7,563 nt of DNA from an uncultured Roseovarius sp. GTDB lineage: Bacteria; Pseudomonadota; Alphaproteobacteria; Rhodobacterales; Rhodobacteraceae. The stretch covers positions 1 through 7,563 of the forward strand of contig CAJXKX010000088.1 in the NCBI GenBank assembly GCA_913055965.1, written 5' to 3'. Every line of letters begins with the position of its first letter. Positions within the stretch are counted from its first letter, which is position 1. The notes under the pieces are model-generated. The model was not told the origin of the DNA and ran no database searches. It saw only the letters and a program-made list of their open reading frames with translations. Position numbers and translations under genes: made by a program. Below are positions 6,140 to 7,563 of this stretch, piece after piece.

Positions 6140-6168
6140 ACGGGGGTCCGGGGGTGTGAAACCCCCGG
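6131..6168 (-). terminator. probable terminator or attenuating hairpin after acyl-CoA dehydrogenase
   Basis: On the minus strand, CCGGGGGT (6168-6161) pairs perfectly with ACCCCCGG (6155-6148) over 8 bp around a 5-nt loop. A second ACCCCCG (6147-6141) follows at once and can pair with the same left arm instead, leaving 4 nt to GTATTT. It starts 35 nt after the dehydrogenase stop. The U-run is short, so readthrough into the GST unit is possible. Confidence 0.5.
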
Positions 6169-6203
6169 CTCGACCCGTGCCGGATGCGCCACCGCCCCGA
6201 CCC

Positions 6204-7337
6204 TCACAGCGCCCTCGCGATCAGCTCTTTCATGATCTCGTTGGTGCCGCCATAGATGCGCTGCACGCGGGCATCGGCCCACATTTCGGCGATGTCGTAT
6301 TCCTGCATATAGCCATAGCCGCCATGCAGCTGCAGGCACTCGTCGAGCACCTCGCCCTGCGCATCCGTCAGCCAGTATTTCGCCATCGCCGCCTTTTCCA
6401 CGCTCAACTCGCCGCGCAGGTGCTCGGCGATGCACGCGTCCATGAAGGCGCGGCAGACGGCGGTCTTGGTCTGGCATTCGGCCAGCTTGAATCGGGTGTT
6501 CTGGAATTGCAGGATCGGCCCGCCGAACGCCTGACGCTCCTTGGCATATGAAATCGTGCGCTCCACCGCGCCCTCCATCGCGCCTTGCGCGCCGCAGGCG
6601 ATGATCAGCCGCTCCTGCGGCAACTGCTCCATCATCTGGTAGAATCCGCGCCCCTCCTCTTGCCCAAGGATGTTTTCTGGCGGGATTTCCACGTTGTCGA
6701 AGAACAGTTCCGACGTGTCGCCCGCATGCAGCCCGACCTTTTCGAGGTTGCGCCCGCGCGAGAATCCCTCGGCGGCGTCGGTTTCCACGACAACAAGAGA
6801 GATGCCCTTCGCCCCTTCCTTGGGGTCGGTCTTGGCCGCGACGATGATCAGGTCGGCGTGCTGGCCGTTGGTGATGAAGGTCTTCTGCCCGGAGAGGCGG
6901 TAGGCGTTGCCGTCGCGCACCGCGCGGGTCTTGATGCCCTGCACGTCCGATCCGGCCGCGGGCTCGGTCATGGCGAGCGCGCCCACCATCTCGCCCGAGA
7001 CCATTTTCGGCAGCCACGTCCGTTTCTGCTCTTCGCTGCCATAGGCGAGGATGTAATGCGCCACGATGCCGGAATGGATGGGGTTGCCCCAGCTGGCGAG
7101 GTTGGCGCGGCTCTGCTCGATGCAGATCACTGCCTCGTGCCCGAAATCGCCGCCCGCGCCGCCGTATTCCTCGGGGATGGAGGGGCACAGAAGGCCCAGC
7201 TCGCCCGCCTGCTGCCAGGTCTCGCGATCCATGATCCCGGCCTTGCGCCAGCGCTCGAAATGCGGGCGCCATTCGTCGGTGATGAATTTCGCCGTCATCT
7301 CGGTGAGCATCCGGTGCTCGTCGGTCATCCAGGTCAT
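6204..7337 (-). CDS. acyl-CoA dehydrogenase, long-chain (LCAD/IVD-like) active-site type
   Basis: A 377-residue FAD-dependent acyl-CoA dehydrogenase, the standard length for the four-helix/beta/four-helix family. It introduces the trans-2 double bond into acyl-CoA, passing electrons to electron-transfer flavoprotein. The FAD and substrate signatures AMTEPAAGSD (122-131) and FITNG (154-158) are present, as are the C-terminal LHGGYGYMQEY (337-347) and RIYGGTNEIMKELIARAL (360-377). At the place of the MCAD/SCAD catalytic glutamate there is Gly363 (IYGGT). The Glu is instead found at Glu242 in LPQERLIIA, as in long-chain and isovaleryl-CoA dehydrogenases. The C-terminus closely resembles mitochondrial ACADL. 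ATG 7337 has a strong GGGAGG 7 nt upstream; ATG 7328 is a less likely alternative. It begins 24 nt after the small RHH-like gene and is likely co-transcribed. Exact chain-length preference is inference. Confidence 0.94.
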   Translation of the reverse strand: MTWMTDEHRMLTEMTAKFITDEWRPHFERWRKAGIMDRETWQQAGELGLLCPSIPEEYGGAGGDFGHEAVICIEQSRANLASWGNPIHSGIVAHYILAYGSEEQKRTWLPKMVSGEMVGALAMTEPAAGSDVQGIKTRAVRDGNAYRLSGQKTFITNGQHADLIIVAAKTDPKEGAKGISLVVVETDAAEGFSRGRNLEKVGLHAGDTSELFFDNVEIPPENILGQEEGRGFYQMMEQLPQERLIIACGAQGAMEGAVERTISYAKERQAFGGPILQFQNTRFKLAECQTKTAVCRAFMDACIAEHLRGELSVEKAAMAKYWLTDAQGEVLDECLQLHGGYGYMQEYDIAEMWADARVQRIYGGTNEIMKELIARAL

Positions 7338-7361
7338 GGCCGGGCCTCCCTCTCCCTTGCC

Positions 7362-7563
7362 TCAGCGTTTGCGCGCGTCCAGTTCCGAATTGAAGAGCCG
7401 GAGCCGGTGCGCAAAGGTGTCCTCGTCGATCACACTGTCGAAATTCTCGAACAGGAAGGACAGCGCCTCGCCCTCGTCGAGCCCCGCCTCCTGCGCGAAG
7501 CGGCGCAGGCGGCGGTAGCCGTCCTCGGTCATCGCCGCGTTGAAGCGGCGGGTGAGGCGAAAG
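7362..7563 (-). CDS. small RHH-like protein of unknown function, 5' end outside window
   Basis: The last 67 codons and stop of a small gene entering from the right edge. The frame is open to the edge, starting FRLTRRFNAAMTEDGYRRL and ending ELDARKR before TGA (7364-7362). The pattern is a basic beta-like strand (RLTRRFNAAM), an amphipathic helix (TEDGYRRLRRFAQEAGL), a turn, and a second helix (DEGEALSFLFENF). This follows the layout of ribbon-helix-helix proteins, with an acidic/basic tail (SVIDEDTFAHRLRLFNSEL). No database name comes to mind. It lies 24 nt upstream of the acyl-CoA dehydrogenase start and is almost certainly in the same transcript. A DNA-binding or regulatory role in the beta-oxidation operon is a hypothesis; a small adaptor protein is equally possible. 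Coding reality is supported by GC-rich third positions and the tight spacing. Confidence 0.75.
   Translation of the reverse strand, partial: FRLTRRFNAAMTEDGYRRLRRFAQEAGLDEGEALSFLFENFDSVIDEDTFAHRLRLFNSELDARKR

Noticed and set aside
5914..7272. 452-codon minus-strand frame over the acyl-CoA dehydrogenase gene and the intergenic region
   Set aside because: It is a shifted frame of the dehydrogenase gene that happens to stay open through the spacer. Its tail merely translates the intergenic motifs.

Overview
The window is high-GC bacterial DNA. Protein character, gene order and intergenic style all point to an alphaproteobacterium of the Rhodobacteraceae (Roseobacter group). This is judged from recognisable protein families and sequence style, not from a search. 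It holds seven protein genes, two of them cut by the window edges. No rRNA, tRNA, CRISPR array, transposase or phage gene was seen.

Left part (1-1744): two minus-strand genes run off the left edge. They are a 5' fragment of an M17 (leucyl aminopeptidase) family peptidase and, upstream of it, a small all-helical protein of unknown function that looks like a His-less HPt domain. Divergent from them, across an A+T-richer intergenic region with two inverted repeats, is a plus-strand beta-carbonic anhydrase.

Middle and right part (1845-7563): a minus-strand fatty-acid beta-oxidation cluster. In transcription order it is a small ribbon-helix-helix-like protein (start outside the window), a long-chain-type acyl-CoA dehydrogenase, a 286-bp intergenic region, a glutathione S-transferase, a thiolase, and a FadB-type enoyl-CoA hydratase/3-hydroxyacyl-CoA dehydrogenase. 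Spacings of 24, 14 and 15 nt, together with good Shine-Dalgarno sites, indicate two tight transcription units (small protein + dehydrogenase; GST + thiolase + FadB), possibly joined by readthrough. Together the enzymes cover one full beta-oxidation turn: acyl-CoA to enoyl-CoA (dehydrogenase), hydration and NAD-dependent oxidation (FadB), and thiolytic cleavage (thiolase). The GST is the unexpected member.

The least ordinary feature is non-coding. A short motif, GTATTT-N4-CAAGA-W-GA, occurs three times and only in intergenic DNA. Two copies sit directly after a GC-rich hairpin at the 3' end of a gene (carbonic anhydrase; acyl-CoA dehydrogenase), at the same 4-nt distance from the stem if an alternative pairing is used. 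The third lacks a hairpin, faces the second as an inverted repeat, and lies antisense in the leader of the GST operon. I read it as a stereotyped terminator-associated repeat.
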